Source: Diaphorobacter ruginosibacter
Lineage (GTDB): Bacteria > Pseudomonadota > Gammaproteobacteria > Burkholderiales > Burkholderiaceae_C
Direction: 5' to 3'
DNA length: 64,000 nt
Assembly (NCBI RefSeq): GCF_014395975.1
Contig: NZ_CP060714.1
Location: 2,852,001 to 2,916,000, forward strand
In this document: in pieces, positions 53,345 to 60,871 of the stretch
Position numbering within the stretch: position 1 is the stretch's first letter
Layout: the number at the start of each line of letters is the position of its first letter
Program-made: the position numbers and the translations under genes
The notes under the pieces: model-generated
Seen by the model: only the letters and a program-made list of their open reading frames with translations
Told to the model about the DNA's origin: nothing
Database searches by the model: none

Positions 53345-54763
53345 TCACCGGAACCAGATGAAGGTCATGATGACGAAGAGCGGGACCAGCACGCAGCCCG
53401 ACCATGCCATGTAGCCGAAGAAGCTCGGCATCTTCACGCCGCGATCCTCGGCAATGGCCTTGACCATCATGTTCGGCGCATTGCCGATGTAGGTGTTCGC
53501 GCCCATGAACACGGCACCCGCCGAAATGGCCGCGAGCGTGGGAGCCAGCGTGGTCATCAGCACCTGCGGGTCGCCACCGGCAGTATTGAAGAACACCAGG
53601 TAGGTCGGCGCGTTGTCCAGGAATGAGCTGAGCGCGCCGGCCGCCCAGAAATACATCGCCGGGTCCGGCGAGCCGTCGGGCCGTGTCACGGCGGAGACGA
53701 TGGCGCCGAACGGGCCATTGACGCCCGCCTTCAGCATGGCGATCACCGGGATGATCGTGAGGAAGATGCCGGCGAACAGCTTGGCCACCTCGAGCATCGG
53801 CCCCCAGTTGAACTGGTTCTTCTCATGCACGGACCGAGGCGTGACCCAGAGGGAAACAAGGGTCACCGCGATCAGGCCGATGTCGCGCACCAAGCCCGGC
53901 AGGCCTACATGCGCACCCGCGATCACCCATTCCACATCCGACTTCCACATGCCGCTCATCAGCACCAGCGCCACCACAACCAGCAGCAGGATGAAATTGC
54001 CCTTGCCCTCGAAGCCGAGGCGCTGCGGACCACCGGTATCCGGCGTGGGATCTTCCCTGCGGATCTCGCCGCTGCGGCGGAAGAACCACGAGTCGAGCAG
54101 ATAGAACGCCACCAGCAGAACACCGACGAGGAACAGCGTCTCGGTGAAGATGTGCTGCACCGTCCAGAAGAACGTCACGCCCTTGAGGAAGCCGAGGAAC
54201 AGCGGCGGATCGCCCAGCGGCGTGAGCGAACCCCCGGCATTGGAGACGATGAAGATGAAGAACACCACCACATGCGCCATGTGCTTGCGGTTGTCGTTGG
54301 CACGGATCAGCGGGCGGATCAGCAGCATCGATGCACCGGTCGTGCCCATGAAGCTCGCGAGCACCGCTCCGATCGCAAGGATTGCCGTGTTCAACCCGGG
54401 CGAGCCGTGCAGGTTGCCGCGGATGTAGATGCCCCCCGCCACCGTGAACAGCGCGGTGAGCAGGATCACGAAGGGGATGTATTCCGCGACCAGCGCATGC
54501 ACGAAGCTCACCCCCGCGGCCGAGGCACCGAAGATGGCGGCAAAGGGCAGCAGGAACGCCAGCGCCCAGCCAGCCGCCACCTTGCCGAAATGATGGTGCC
54601 AGAACGCCGGCGCGAGCAGCGGCATCAATGCGATCGAAAGCAGAATGCCGGCAAACGGCACGCCCCACAGCACCGAGAGCGCACTGCCGTCGATGTCGGC
54701 GGCATTGGCGATCGCCGGCACAGCGCATGCAAGCACCAGCGCCAAGGCTCGAATTGGTTTCAT
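53345..54763 (-). CDS. Sodium/proton antiporter, NhaD/ArsB-like (ion transporter superfamily)
   Basis: 472 residues. GGAG precedes the ATG. The first 22 residues look like a signal sequence ending AIANA. About eleven further helices follow, with SNAGGSLTPLGDPPLFLGFLKG (SNAGGSLTPLGDPP is the core) and IGNAPNMMVKAIAEDRGV, repeated half-motifs typical of the NhaD/CitMHS group. It probably exchanges sodium and protons across the inner membrane. It is followed by the hydroxyacid dehydrogenase but with its own spacing. Confidence 0.85.
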   Translation of the reverse strand: MKPIRALALVLACAVPAIANAADIDGSALSVLWGVPFAGILLSIALMPLLAPAFWHHHFGKVAAGWALAFLLPFAAIFGASAAGVSFVHALVAEYIPFVILLTALFTVAGGIYIRGNLHGSPGLNTAILAIGAVLASFMGTTGASMLLIRPLIRANDNRKHMAHVVVFFIFIVSNAGGSLTPLGDPPLFLGFLKGVTFFWTVQHIFTETLFLVGVLLVAFYLLDSWFFRRSGEIRREDPTPDTGGPQRLGFEGKGNFILLLVVVALVLMSGMWKSDVEWVIAGAHVGLPGLVRDIGLIAVTLVSLWVTPRSVHEKNQFNWGPMLEVAKLFAGIFLTIIPVIAMLKAGVNGPFGAIVSAVTRPDGSPDPAMYFWAAGALSSFLDNAPTYLVFFNTAGGDPQVLMTTLAPTLAAISAGAVFMGANTYIGNAPNMMVKAIAEDRGVKMPSFFGYMAWSGCVLVPLFVIMTFIWFR

Positions 54764-54856
54764 TGAACTCACTCCCATCGTTCGATTCATGTGCCGACCC
54801 GCGGCGGCCACGCCGCCCGGCCCCTGCAGGGTCTCCATCGCTGATTCAGCCTTGCT

Positions 54857-56080
54857 TCAACCCTGTGTGGAGGGAATCTCGAAAACCTGCCGCAGATACG
54901 CCAGGTACTTTTCATCGCTGCACATGTTCTTGCCCGGCGCATCCGACAGCTTGGCCACAGGCTGGCCGTTGCAGCGCGTCATCTTGATCACGATCTGCAG
55001 CGGCTCGTGCGCAGGCGCATCGCCCAGGTCGTTCGTGAGGTTGGTGCCGATGCCGAACGCCAGCTGGCAGCGGCCGTTGAAACGCTGGTACAGCTCGATG
55101 ATGCGCGGAATCGTCAGACCGTCGCTGAAGATCAGCACCTTGGTGAGCGGATCGACGCGGTTGTCGCGGTAGTGCGCAAGCAGACGCTCGCCCCAGGCGA
55201 ACGGATCGCCGCTGTCATGGCGCGCGCCATCGAACAGCTTGCAGAAATACAGGTCGAAGTCACGCAGGAAAGCACTCATGCCGTACACGTCAGACAGCGC
55301 GATGCCCAGGTCGCCGCGGTACTCCCGTGCCCAGCACTCGAAGCCGAACACCTGGCTGTCGCGCAGGCGCGGTCCCAGTGCCTGGCAGGCCTGCAGATAC
55401 TCGTGCGCCATCGTGCCCAAAGGCTTCAGGCCCAGCTTCATGGAAAACAGCACGTTGCTGGTGCCGGCGAGTTGCGCGGGGGCATAGTTCGAGCCCGGCC
55501 GGAGACCTTCGCTTCCGAGGCGTGCACACAGCACACGCAGCACTTCCTCGTGCCATGCGCGGCTGAAGCGCCGGCGCGTGCCATAGTCTGCAATCTTCAG
55601 GTCCTCGAGGTTCTCGCCCTGCATCAGCGCAATCTTGCGGTCCAGCCTGCGCCGTCCCTCCACAAAATCGGGCACCTTCTGCGTGTTGCGGAAATAGACC
55701 TCGTTGACGATGGCCAGCACCGGGATCTCGAACAGGATCGTGTGCAGCCAGGGGCCTGTGATCGTGATGTCGATGTCGCCGCCCGGCAGCGCGGTCACCG
55801 TGATGTACTTCTCGTTGAGCCGGAAGAGCCCCAGGAAGTCGATGAAGTCGCTCTTGATGAAACGCAGCGATCGCAGGTAGGCAAGCTCCGCATCCTGGAA
55901 CTGCAGATGGCACAGCGAGCGGATTTCATCGCGGATCTCGGTGACGAACGGTGCCAGTTGCACGCCGGGATTGCGGCACTTGAACTTGTACTCCACCTGT
56001 GCGCCCGGAAAGTGGTGCAGCACCACCTGCATCATCGTGAATTTATACAGGTCGGTGTCGAGCAGGCTGGTGATGATCAT
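54857..56080 (-). CDS. pncB: Nicotinate phosphoribosyltransferase
   Basis: 407 residues. MIITSLLDTDLYKFTMMQ at the start, KPLGTMAHEY with the catalytic His, SDVYGMSAFLRDFD, RHDSGDPFAWGE, FSDGLTIPRIIELY and GIGTNLTNDLG are diagnostic for PncB. It makes nicotinate mononucleotide from nicotinate and PRPP with ATP hydrolysis, in NAD salvage. The length is normal and the frame is intact. Confidence 0.97.
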   Translation of the reverse strand: MIITSLLDTDLYKFTMMQVVLHHFPGAQVEYKFKCRNPGVQLAPFVTEIRDEIRSLCHLQFQDAELAYLRSLRFIKSDFIDFLGLFRLNEKYITVTALPGGDIDITITGPWLHTILFEIPVLAIVNEVYFRNTQKVPDFVEGRRRLDRKIALMQGENLEDLKIADYGTRRRFSRAWHEEVLRVLCARLGSEGLRPGSNYAPAQLAGTSNVLFSMKLGLKPLGTMAHEYLQACQALGPRLRDSQVFGFECWAREYRGDLGIALSDVYGMSAFLRDFDLYFCKLFDGARHDSGDPFAWGERLLAHYRDNRVDPLTKVLIFSDGLTIPRIIELYQRFNGRCQLAFGIGTNLTNDLGDAPAHEPLQIVIKMTRCNGQPVAKLSDAPGKNMCSDEKYLAYLRQVFEIPSTQG

Positions 56081-56213
56081 GAAGCGTGAGAGTCGGCCGA
56101 TGCAGCGTCATGAAGAAGGGAGCGTGCACGAGCGAACAGATCCTTGGTCGAATGTCCGGCCACCATTTTGTCACCAACCGAGGCACCGCGCGGGCAAGCG
56201 CGGGTTTGTCCCG

Positions 56214-56678
56214 TCAGGGCCTGCACAAGGGTGCAAGCGCCTGGCGCAGTTTTTCCGGCAACGTCGTCGGCCGGCGGGTCTCGCGGTCGACATAGACATG
56301 CACGAAATGGCCCACCGCCGCCGACATCGGCTCCCCCTGCGCGAACAGGCCGATCTCGTAGCGCACGCTCGAGCTGCCCAGGCGACTCACACGCAGCCCC
56401 GCCTCGATGGTCTGCGGAAACGCGAGCGATGCGAAGTAGTTGCACTGGGTCTCGACCACGAGCCCGATGGTGGAGCCAGCGTGAATGTCGAGCGCACCCT
56501 GCTCTATCAGATAGCCGTTGACCGCCGTATCGAACCAGCTGTAGTAGACGACGTTGTTGACATGTCCGTAGATGTCGTTGTCCGACCATCGCGTGCCAAT
56601 ACTTCTGAATATCGGGAATTGGGACCGATCGAGTGGTCTCGCACGGTCGGGGGCTGGGGAGGTCTTTGTCTCTGTCAT
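56214..56678 (-). CDS. Acyl-CoA thioesterase, 4HBT hot-dog fold
   Basis: 154 residues. IGTRWSDNDIYGHVNNVVYY carries the catalytic Asp of the 4-hydroxybenzoyl-CoA thioesterase family, and VETQCNYFASLAFP the next conserved strand. It hydrolyses an acyl-CoA thioester of unknown chain length. The gene lies divergent from phaP across a 240-bp region; the start at 56678 was chosen for fit to the family. Confidence 0.88.
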   Translation of the reverse strand: MTETKTSPAPDRARPLDRSQFPIFRSIGTRWSDNDIYGHVNNVVYYSWFDTAVNGYLIEQGALDIHAGSTIGLVVETQCNYFASLAFPQTIEAGLRVSRLGSSSVRYEIGLFAQGEPMSAAVGHFVHVYVDRETRRPTTLPEKLRQALAPLCRP

Positions 56679-56784
56679 GGTGTTTTCATCAAGTGCCGCT
56701 AATTTTGCCAGTGCGCATGGGCCGGACGATGAAAAGTCGCAAGACGCGGGCAAAGCAACAGTTTTGGGGTGCGAACTCTAAAAA

Positions 56785-56797
56785 TGCTGCAATGCAA
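56785..56797 (+). promoter_or_regulatory. Upstream PhaR/PhbF-type operator box of phaP
   Basis: TGCTGCAATGCAA matches the motif TG-N-TGC-N3-GCAA that I recall for the betaproteobacterial PHA regulator PhbF (PhaR). It lies just upstream of the phaP -35. Confidence 0.65.
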
Positions 56798-56807
56798 CAA
56801 ACAGCTC

Positions 56808-56856
56808 TTGTGTTTTGAATCAAGGCCCCTACAATTCAATCCATGCTGCACTGCAA
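56808..56856 (+). promoter_or_regulatory. phaP promoter with a second PhaR/PhbF-type box at the start site
   Basis: TTGTGT (56808-56813) and TACAAT (56830-56835) are 16 bp apart, a plausible sigma-70 promoter with a start near 56842. The second box TGCTGCACTGCAA (56844-56856) lies over the expected start site, where bound repressor would block transcription. Both boxes match the same consensus at every fixed position. Confidence 0.65.
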
Positions 56857-56919
56857 CATGACACGCAGACGAAGTCACGTCAGAGCAGATATCTCAACCA
56901 CCCCTTCTGGAGATTGAAC

Positions 56920-57486
56920 ATGTCCCTGACACCTGAACAAGTTATCGCCGCTCAAAAAGCCAACCTGGAAACCTTCTTCGGCCTGACCAACAAGGCATTC
57001 GAAGGCTTCGAAAAGCTGGTCGAACTGAACGTGACAGCTTCCCGCGCTGCCCTGGCTGACGTTGCACAGCACACCCAAGCCGTCCTGGCCGCCAAGGATC
57101 CCCAGGAACTGCTGTCCCTGCAAGCCGGCCTGCTGCAACCCATCGCTGAAAAGTCGGTGGCCTACAGCCGTCACCTGTACGACATCGCTTCGGGCACCAG
57201 CACCGAGTTCGGCAAGACCTTCGAATCGCAAGCCGTCGAAGCCCAGCGCAACTTCAACAGCCTGGTCGACACCGCAGCCAAGAACGCTCCCGCCGGTTCC
57301 GAAACCACCGTGGCCGTTTTCAAGAGCGCCGTGAGCGCCGCCAACAACGCGTTTGAATCGGTTCAAAAGGCTGTGAAGCAAGCCAGCGACGTAGCTGAAG
57401 CCAACTTCAACGCCGTGGCGAACTCGGCAACCAACGCTGCCAAGACCGCTACAGCCACTGCTACCGCAGCTGCTCGCAAGCGTTAA
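56920..57486 (+). CDS. phaP: Phasin family protein (PHA granule-associated)
   Basis: 188 residues; GGAG lies seven bases before the ATG. The phasin_2 pattern is clear: LTPEQVIAAQKANLETFFGL at the start (residues 3-22), AFEGFEKLVELNVTASRAAL in the middle and an Ala-rich tail. Phasins coat polyhydroxyalkanoate granules and control their number and size. The codon use is strongly biased, as for an abundant protein. Two PhaR-type boxes at its promoter suggest repression that is relieved when granules titrate the regulator. Confidence 0.92.
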   Translation: MSLTPEQVIAAQKANLETFFGLTNKAFEGFEKLVELNVTASRAALADVAQHTQAVLAAKDPQELLSLQAGLLQPIAEKSVAYSRHLYDIASGTSTEFGKTFESQAVEAQRNFNSLVDTAAKNAPAGSETTVAVFKSAVSAANNAFESVQKAVKQASDVAEANFNAVANSATNAAKTATATATAAARKR

Positions 57487-57512
57487 TTATTTACAACGGG
57501 CGATGGGATGCG

Positions 57513-57668
57513 TTGCATTCATAAAGGGTTAACCCCTATAATCGCCCTATCGATTCAAAGAATTTCATACGAAACTTCCTGAATCAACCAGTTGTCTCCT
57601 TGGATCCTCTCGAAACTCGGTTTCTAGGATCCCTTGATAGCCCAGTCTTACCGACTGGGCTTTTTTTT
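57513..57668 (+). ncRNA. Candidate small RNA of about 119 nt with its own promoter and terminator
   Basis: TTGCAT (57513-57518) and TATAAT (57537-57542), 18 bp apart, form a near-consensus promoter after phaP. The predicted transcript runs from about 57550 to an intrinsic terminator AGCCCAGTC/GACTGGGCT (57639-57661) with eight T residues. Inside, GGATCCT/AGGATCC with GAAAC/GTTTC forms a stable hairpin (57602-57633), and CTCCTTG just before it is complementary to Shine-Dalgarno sequences. No open frame is present. It could alternatively be only the phaP terminator with a chance promoter. Confidence 0.5.
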
Positions 57669-57823
57669 GCTCATCGCGAATGGACGGAGGATGAGGTTTG
57701 CTGAACAGCGCCGCGAATCCATTCGTCACGCAACTTCATCGCCTCGGTATTCCACGAAGAACATTTTTCTTTCACCCAGGATGGGGTCAACACCGTGGCG
57801 GACGCGATGGCTATCGTCCATAA

Positions 57824-57845
57824 TTGACGTTTACGTCAACGTCAT
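57824..57845 (+). promoter_or_regulatory. Palindromic operator, LiuR-like, upstream of the SDR gene
   Basis: TTGACGT-TT-ACGTCAA (57824-57839) is a perfect palindrome. The overlapping TTTACGTCAACGTCAT (57830-57845) resembles the TTTACGTnAACGTnAA motif that I recall for LiuR-type MerR regulators of branched-chain amino acid and fatty acid breakdown. It ends about 20 bp before the start codon of the SDR gene. Confidence 0.45.
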
Positions 57846-57866
57846 CAACCCCTAGGGAGACACATC

Positions 57867-58625
57867 TTGGAAATCAAAGGCAAAGTATTCATCGTGACGG
57901 GCGGCGCTTCGGGTCTGGGCGAAGGCACGGCCCGCATGCTGGCAAGCCGTGGCGCGCACGTGGTCATCGCCGACATGCAGGTCGAGAAAGGCGAAGCCGT
58001 TGCCAAGGAAATCAACGGCAGCTTCGTCAAGTGCGACGTGACCAGCGAAGATGACGGCAAGGCCGTGGTGGCCAAGGCGGTTGCCGCGGGCAAGCTGATG
58101 GGTCTGGTCAACTGCGCCGGCATCGCGCCTGCAGAAAAGACCGTCGGCAAGAATGGCGCCCACTCGCTCGCCCTGTTCAGCAAGGTGATCCAGGTCAACC
58201 TGATCGGCAGCTTCAACATGATCCGCCTGGCCGCCGAAGCCATGGCAAAGAATGAGCCGGAATCCACCGGAGAGCGCGGCGTGATGATTTCCACCGCCAG
58301 CGTCGCTGCCTATGACGGGCAGATCGGTCAGGCGGCCTATTCCGCCTCCAAGGGCGGCATCGTCGGAATGACCCTGCCCATCGCCCGCGACCTGGCTCGC
58401 AACGGCATCCGCAACATGACAATCGCGCCCGGCATCTTCGGTACACCGATGCTCTTCGGCATGCCCCAGGAAGTACAGGACGCGCTCGCGGCAGGCGTGC
58501 CGTTCCCGAGCCGCCTCGGCACTCCGACGGATTACGCCAAGCTGGCCTGCCACATTGTCGAGAACGACATGCTCAATGGCGAAGTGATCCGCCTGGACGG
58601 CGCGATCCGCCTGGCACCGAAGTAA
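57867..58625 (+). CDS. SDR family oxidoreductase, 3-hydroxyacyl-CoA dehydrogenase-like
   Basis: 252 residues. TGGASGLGEGTARML (11-25) is the cofactor motif, NCAGIAP and YSASKGGIVGM carry the structural Asn and the catalytic Tyr-Lys, and APGIFGTPML is typical of the type II 3-hydroxyacyl-CoA dehydrogenase (HSD17B10-like) group. It probably oxidises 3-hydroxyacyl-CoA with NAD. The start is TTG at 57867, decided by GGGAGA eight bases upstream and by the family N-terminus; no ATG fits. Confidence 0.9.
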   Translation: MEIKGKVFIVTGGASGLGEGTARMLASRGAHVVIADMQVEKGEAVAKEINGSFVKCDVTSEDDGKAVVAKAVAAGKLMGLVNCAGIAPAEKTVGKNGAHSLALFSKVIQVNLIGSFNMIRLAAEAMAKNEPESTGERGVMISTASVAAYDGQIGQAAYSASKGGIVGMTLPIARDLARNGIRNMTIAPGIFGTPMLFGMPQEVQDALAAGVPFPSRLGTPTDYAKLACHIVENDMLNGEVIRLDGAIRLAPK

Positions 58626-58652
58626 TCAGCAAGGAAAGCATTCGGCTCCCGC

Positions 58653-59540
58653 TCATGCCGCAAACGTCTCGAGAACATCGAGAACACAGGCCACGGCGGG
58701 GTCGATGCTCGGCAGATTGCGGTACGCCACGGCCATCGGCCGCATGAGCCGGGGGTGCATGGGACGTATCTGCACCTCGGGCAGCTGCTTCAGATCCTCC
58801 ACCTCCTCCAGCGGAAGAATGGCCGCGCTCTGGCTGGCCGTTGCCAGGCTCTTGAGCGCCCCGGGATAGCTGAGCGACAGGAACGGGCGCGGATTGAACC
58901 CCGCCTGGCCAAACCAGCCGGCAATCAGTCCATGCATTTGGGTGGCCGGGGCAAACGAAGCCCATCGACGCTCCGCAAGCCAGGCGGGCGTGATCTGCGC
59001 GGGGGCATCCCAGCTGCTGGGCACCACCACCATCATCTCGTCGTTGCGCCAGGGCTTCATGCAGATTTCCGCGGAAACCGGCTGCTGGCTTGCCACGATG
59101 CCGATGTCCAGTGTTCCCGCTTTCAGGCGGCGCATGGCATCCGCCGACCCTACCGCGTCGAGCTTGATGTCCACCCCGGGGCTGCGCTGCACCAGCGCAC
59201 CCAGCATCAAGGGCAGCAGATGCGTACTCACTCCTGCCGAGACGCCAACCCGGACCATGCCCTCCCGCCCCGCGGCCCGGCGGCGCACTGCATCGACCAG
59301 ATCATCGCTCGCGGCAAGCAACTTGCGGCCGCGCTCCACCAGGGTGGCTCCGGCGGGAGTCAGTTCCGCATGGCGCCTGCCGCGCATGAGCAGCGTGGCA
59401 TCCAGGCGCGACTCCAGCTCCTTGATGTGCAGGCTCACGGTAGGCGGTGCGAGATGCAGGGCCTGCGCTGCTGCCGCGAATGTCCCCAGATCCGCAATGG
59501 CGATCAGCGTCTGTAGTTGGTCCAGGTTCAGGTTACGCAT
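58653..59540 (-). CDS. LysR family transcriptional regulator
   Basis: 295 residues. The N-terminal winged helix (LDQLQTLIAIADLGTFAAAA, APPTVSLHIKELE) is followed by a type 2 periplasmic-binding-like effector domain (about 92-290). It binds DNA as a tetramer with an unknown co-inducer. It is convergent with the SDR gene, so control of that gene is possible but not indicated by position. Its promoter lies in the 70-bp AT-rich gap upstream. Confidence 0.92.
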   Translation of the reverse strand: MRNLNLDQLQTLIAIADLGTFAAAAQALHLAPPTVSLHIKELESRLDATLLMRGRRHAELTPAGATLVERGRKLLAASDDLVDAVRRRAAGREGMVRVGVSAGVSTHLLPLMLGALVQRSPGVDIKLDAVGSADAMRRLKAGTLDIGIVASQQPVSAEICMKPWRNDEMMVVVPSSWDAPAQITPAWLAERRWASFAPATQMHGLIAGWFGQAGFNPRPFLSLSYPGALKSLATASQSAAILPLEEVEDLKQLPEVQIRPMHPRLMRPMAVAYRNLPSIDPAVACVLDVLETFAA

Positions 59541-59610
59541 CAGTAATTCTGAATTTAATGTTCATTCAATTCAACTTTACAGATGTTACGTGAAAATTGA
59601 CCATAGAGGC

Positions 59611-59808
59611 ATGGCACACATCACCGAACAGAAGCCCCCACAGGAACCCCATCACGCAGACGAAACGGGGCACGTGGATCACGCGAACGGCGCCGCCGGC
59701 ACGATAGCCGCCCATCTCGCATACTGGTTCGAACGTCTCAGGAGCATGATGGAGCACGCCGAGCGAAGAATCACCGAGAACTTTCGCGTACCGCCCGGTG
59801 GGGGATGA
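59611..59808 (+). CDS. Small hypothetical protein
   Basis: 65 residues, His- and Glu-rich in the first half (EQKPPQEPHHADETGHVDH) and helical in the second (AHLAYWFERLRSMMEHAERR). It is divergent from the LysR gene. GAGG lies too close to the ATG for a good ribosome binding site. No family is recognised. It ends 30 bp before a strong terminator that could serve it. Confidence 0.4.
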   Translation: MAHITEQKPPQEPHHADETGHVDHANGAAGTIAAHLAYWFERLRSMMEHAERRITENFRVPPGGG

Positions 59809-59831
59809 GACCCGCAGAGGCCTTGAAAAAC

Positions 59832-59869
59832 AAAAAAGCGATGCAAGCCGAAACTTGCATCGCTTTTTA
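59832..59869. terminator. Bidirectional terminator at the end of the tRNA cluster
   Basis: GCGATGCAAG (59838-59847) pairs with CTTGCATCGC (59854-59863), with A residues on the left and T residues on the right. It ends the minus-strand tRNA transcript and could also end the plus-strand small gene. Confidence 0.85.
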
Positions 59870-59873
59870 TTTT

Positions 59874-59950
59874 TGGCGGAGTGGACGGGACTCGAACCCG
59901 CGACCCCCGGCGTGACAGGCCGGTATTCTAACCAACTGAACTACCACTCC
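59874..59950 (-). tRNA. tRNA-Asp (GTC), copy 1
   Basis: 77 nt including encoded CCA. Acceptor GGAGTGG/CCACTCC, anticodon loop CTGTCAC with GTC, and T-loop GTTCGAGTC. Last gene of the cluster in the direction of transcription. Confidence 0.97.
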
Positions 59951-60000
59951 TGGTAGAAGACTTCGCGAGTTCCATTTTGGAACTCCAAGCGCCTCAAACT

Positions 60001-60076
60001 TGGCGACCCTACGGGGATTCGAACCCCGGTACTCACCGTGAAAGGGTGATGTCCTAGGCCTCTAGACGATAGGGTC
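60001..60076 (-). tRNA. tRNA-Glu (TTC), copy 1
   Basis: 76 nt with encoded CCA. Anticodon loop CTTTCAC gives TTC; T-loop GTTCGAATC. Identical to the other two Glu copies as far as can be seen. The cluster lies directly downstream of gltX, the glutamyl-tRNA synthetase gene. Confidence 0.97.
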
Positions 60077-60101
60077 AAAACCTAAAACTAACCGAAAAAT
60101 T

Positions 60102-60177
<76 letters not shown>

Positions 60178-60277
60178 AAATGCATCTGACAATTGCGAAA
60201 CATCTTTCGATGCCTTCACAAATAGAAAACGGGTCTCCTGAAAGGGACGACCCGTTACTGGTCAAATCCTTTGAATC

Positions 60278-60354
60278 TGGCGGAGTGGACGGGACTCGAA
60301 CCCGCGACCCCCGGCGTGACAGGCCGGTATTCTAACCAACTGAACTACCACTCC
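60278..60354 (-). tRNA. tRNA-Asp (GTC), copy 2
   Basis: 77 nt with encoded CCA, same sequence as copy 1. A 100-bp spacer separates it from the Ala gene on its 3' side. Confidence 0.97.
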
Positions 60355-60402
60355 TGGCAGGAAGCGTTGTGCGTTTCAAAGAAACTTCAAGTGCTTCAAA
60401 CT

Positions 60403-60478
60403 TGGCGACCCTACGGGGATTCGAACCCCGGTACTCACCGTGAAAGGGTGATGTCCTAGGCCTCTAGACGATAGGGTC
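60403..60478 (-). tRNA. tRNA-Glu (TTC), copy 2
   Basis: 76 nt with encoded CCA, same sequence as the other Glu copies. The spacer to the next Asp gene ends with the same CTTCAAACT as the third unit. Confidence 0.97.
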
Positions 60479-60494
60479 AAAACCTAGAAAACTT

Positions 60495-60571
60495 TGGCGG
60501 AGTGGACGGGACTCGAACCCGCGACCCCCGGCGTGACAGGCCGGTATTCTAACCAACTGAACTACCACTCC
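60495..60571 (-). tRNA. tRNA-Asp (GTC), copy 3
   Basis: 77 nt with encoded CCA, same sequence as copies 1 and 2. Confidence 0.97.
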
Positions 60572-60620
60572 TGGTAGAAAGCGTTGCGAGTTCTGAAGTG
60601 AACTCCAAGTGCTTCAAACT

Positions 60621-60696
60621 TGGCGACCCTACGGGGATTCGAACCCCGGTACTCACCGTGAAAGGGTGATGTCCTAGGCCTCTAGACGATAGGGTC
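60621..60696 (-). tRNA. tRNA-Glu (TTC), copy 3
   Basis: 76 nt with encoded CCA, same sequence as copies 1 and 2. Confidence 0.97.
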
Positions 60697-60711
60697 AAAA
60701 CCTAGAATTCT

Positions 60712-60787
<76 letters not shown>

Positions 60788-60871
60788 AAATTTCCTGCAA
60801 ATCCTCAGCATCTGACAGCGTTTATTGTGTAACCGTCGTCATCTGCTGAGCTTTGAATTATATACAGGTTT

